Below are positions 21,467 through 22,574 of a stretch of 22,574 bases of DNA, one piece after another. The DNA comes from CBFDCQ01 sp965603355. Lineage in GTDB: Bacteria; Hydrogenedentota; CAZGCA01; CBFDCQ01. The stretch covers positions 1 to 22,574 of the forward strand of contig CBFDCQ010000055.1 of NCBI GenBank assembly GCA_965603355.1, written 5' to 3'. Made by a program: the position numbers and the translations under genes. The notes under the pieces are model-generated. The model worked only from the letters and a program-made list of their open reading frames with translations. It made no database searches and had not been told where the DNA came from. How positions within the stretch are numbered: position 1 is the first letter of the stretch; every line of letters starts with the position of its first letter.

Positions 21467-22050
21467 CCTATCTCTCCTCTTGCCCAAGTATCATGAAGCT
21501 CTTCTCTGAGTATCTTGTTTGCCCGATAAAGTATCCCCCGTATCGTACTCTTGGGCAGATCCATAAAACTGCCTATCTCCTCATACGACAATTCCTGAAG
21601 ATACCGAAGCACAACCGGCAACTGATACTTCTCCGGCAGCGACGCGATCGCCTCAAGAACGGCCTCGCGAACCTCTCTGCGCGCCAACTCCCTATCCACA
21701 GAAACCTCAGCAGATATTATTGCCTTATAAGAGATATCATCCGCACCGTCCTCATCCCGTTTGAAAACAGTCCGTTGGTGCCGTTTCTCCTCCTTCCTCA
21801 GCCAGTTCATGCATACCCTGTAAGTTATCCCTCTCAACCACGCGCAAAACTTCTCGTGCTCCCTAAGACGTTTGAGACTCCGGTACGCCTCGACAAACGA
21901 CTCCTGAGCCAGATCCTCAACCTCGCCGTACCTCCCTGTATAGTGGCAAACCAGAGCGTACACAGCTCCCTTGTACCGTTCGACCAACTGGCCAAACGCT
22001 TCAGGATCTCCCGCAAGTGTTATCTCGACCAGCCTCTTGTCGCTTACCAC
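21445..22050 (-). CDS. ECF-type RNA polymerase sigma factor
   Basis: A 201-aa extracytoplasmic-function sigma factor. Region 2 (about 16-88) has DPEAFGQLVERY, the core-binding VEDLAQESFVEAYRSL (44-59) and WLRGITYRVCMNWLRK (71-86). Region 4 (about 125-185) has LPEKYQLPVVLRYLQELSYEEIGSFM and the recognition helix around LPKSTIRGILYRANKIL. Regions 1.1 and 3 are absent, as in all ECFs. The start is GTG 22048-22050; the ribosome-binding site (GGATAAG) is weak. It is encoded immediately before its FecR-like anti-sigma with a 22-nt overlap. I could not find a confident promoter or ECF-type operator upstream, so autoregulation is untested. Confidence 0.9.
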   Translation of the reverse strand: MVSDKRLVEITLAGDPEAFGQLVERYKGAVYALVCHYTGRYGEVEDLAQESFVEAYRSLKRLREHEKFCAWLRGITYRVCMNWLRKEEKRHQRTVFKRDEDGADDISYKAIISAEVSVDRELARREVREAVLEAIASLPEKYQLPVVLRYLQELSYEEIGSFMDLPKSTIRGILYRANKILREELHDTWARGEIGWPHVNE

Positions 22051-22574
22051 CTTATCCAGTTCTCCGGCACATGCACCCCTCTAATTAACTCCCTTCATAT
22101 ATATAGTGGCAAAATCCCACCAAAAAGTCACGCCTGCCCCCCCAATAGCTTGAACACGGTCGCGGAACCCCACCCGGTTTTGCACGCAGGTTCCGGCATG
22201 CCAGTACAATGTGCTCCAAAAGTCACAGGGCAGCCCCGCAGCGGTCAAACCCGACTTCTTCCGATAGGCGCCGGTCTTGGCCTCTGATTACCCTGGTTGG
22301 CGCAGATCGGCTCGATTCCCCTCTTACGACTCAGCACGGTCTTGCCTCAGGGAGGAAAACGCCGTCCGGCGGGCGGTACCAGCACAGAAAAGCGTAGCTT
22401 GCCGCGCGGCATGCAGTTCGCTCTAAAGGTGCAACTGTTCGAGGAGGAAATCAGATAAGAAGAGTCGGCTCTTCGCGAAGAAGGCGAAAACCTTCCGGCG
22501 GCTCGCCCGCCAAGAACGCAACCTTGAGCCGGCGCACGTGGGCCACACAGTTTGGCACAAATGATTCCGAGAGT
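22051..22574. other. Gene-poor tail with several short inverted repeats
   Basis: No coding region here is convincing. Visible structure includes an inverted repeat CGGAACC (22163-22169)/GGTTCCG (22189-22195), a CGCCG-TC-CGGCG hairpin near 22360, the palindrome TCTTCGCGAAGA (22470-22481), and GGCGG/CCGCC (22497-22501/22507-22511). The motif CCAAAA(A)GTCAC occurs at 22120-22131 and again at 22216-22226. A short frame (about 22455-22563) reads KKSRLFAKKAKTFRRLARQE but has no start codon. An undetected RNA gene or decayed gene is possible. Confidence 0.3.

Noticed and set aside
21442..22287. Plus-strand open frame of 281 codons opposite the ECF sigma factor
   Set aside because: It is antisense to a clear ECF sigma factor. 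The part past 22050 has no independent support.
22160..22420. Cobalamin-type riboswitch, group II intron end, RNase P or SRP RNA
   Set aside because: I compared short conserved cores by eye on both strands. The GGGAGGAAA and GCAGCCCCGC stretches are not accompanied by the remaining conserved elements of any of these families.
1..22574. CRISPR array
   Set aside because: The only tandem repeats are gene-length paralogues and pentapeptide codons. No set of regularly spaced short direct repeats was seen.

Overview
The window is a piece of a bacterial chromosome, moderately GC-rich and densely coding. The likely source is a Gram-negative-type organism: there is one well-formed lipoprotein signal, a Spy/CpxP-like periplasmic protein, several Sec-exported proteins and an ECF sigma factor/FecR-type anti-sigma pair. 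Housekeeping genes (a SigA-like sigma factor, apt, rsmA/ksgA, nth, a tRNA) sit beside unfamiliar accessory genes. This looks more like an uncultivated phylum than a model group, but the sequence alone does not let me name the lineage.

Layout. 235-1606: a short SigA-like sigma factor overlapping apt. 1673-1750: tRNA-Arg(CCU) with encoded CCA. 1810-2472: a PHP-domain phosphoesterase. 2597-4390: three envelope proteins (lipoprotein, NTF2-like, membrane-anchored TPR). 4491-6016: rsmA, convergent with and overlapping nth. 6226-8537: a terminase-like pair (cysteine-rich small-subunit candidate plus a complete large terminase) with no other phage gene in view. 8638-10377: a Spy-like gene and a pentapeptide-repeat gene, divergent, each with its own recognisable promoter. 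10439-12832: metallo-beta-lactamase-fold hydrolase, HDOD protein, membrane metallophosphoesterase. 12949-18287: four tandem exported DUF4139 proteins; the last three are close paralogues joined by ATGA stop/start overlaps. 18341-19723 (minus): REC-PAS-GGDEF diguanylate cyclase with a near-consensus promoter. 19926-20079: an apparently undescribed, compact three-way-junction RNA with its own promoter and terminator, followed by a roughly 100-bp element with 22-nt inverted repeats. 20204-22050 (minus): FecR-like zinc-finger anti-sigma and its ECF sigma factor. 22051-22574: no convincing gene.

The most interesting signals are (1) the structured RNA at 19961-20079, where predicted start site, closing helix and terminator all coincide; (2) the DUF4139 array, with a conserved body, an unalignable linker, mosaic relationships between copies and conserved hairpins over the ribosome-binding sites; (3) the lone but motif-complete terminase; (4) several short dispersed hairpin repeats. 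Apart from the ECF/anti-sigma pair and the DUF4139 array, neighbouring genes have no clear shared pathway.
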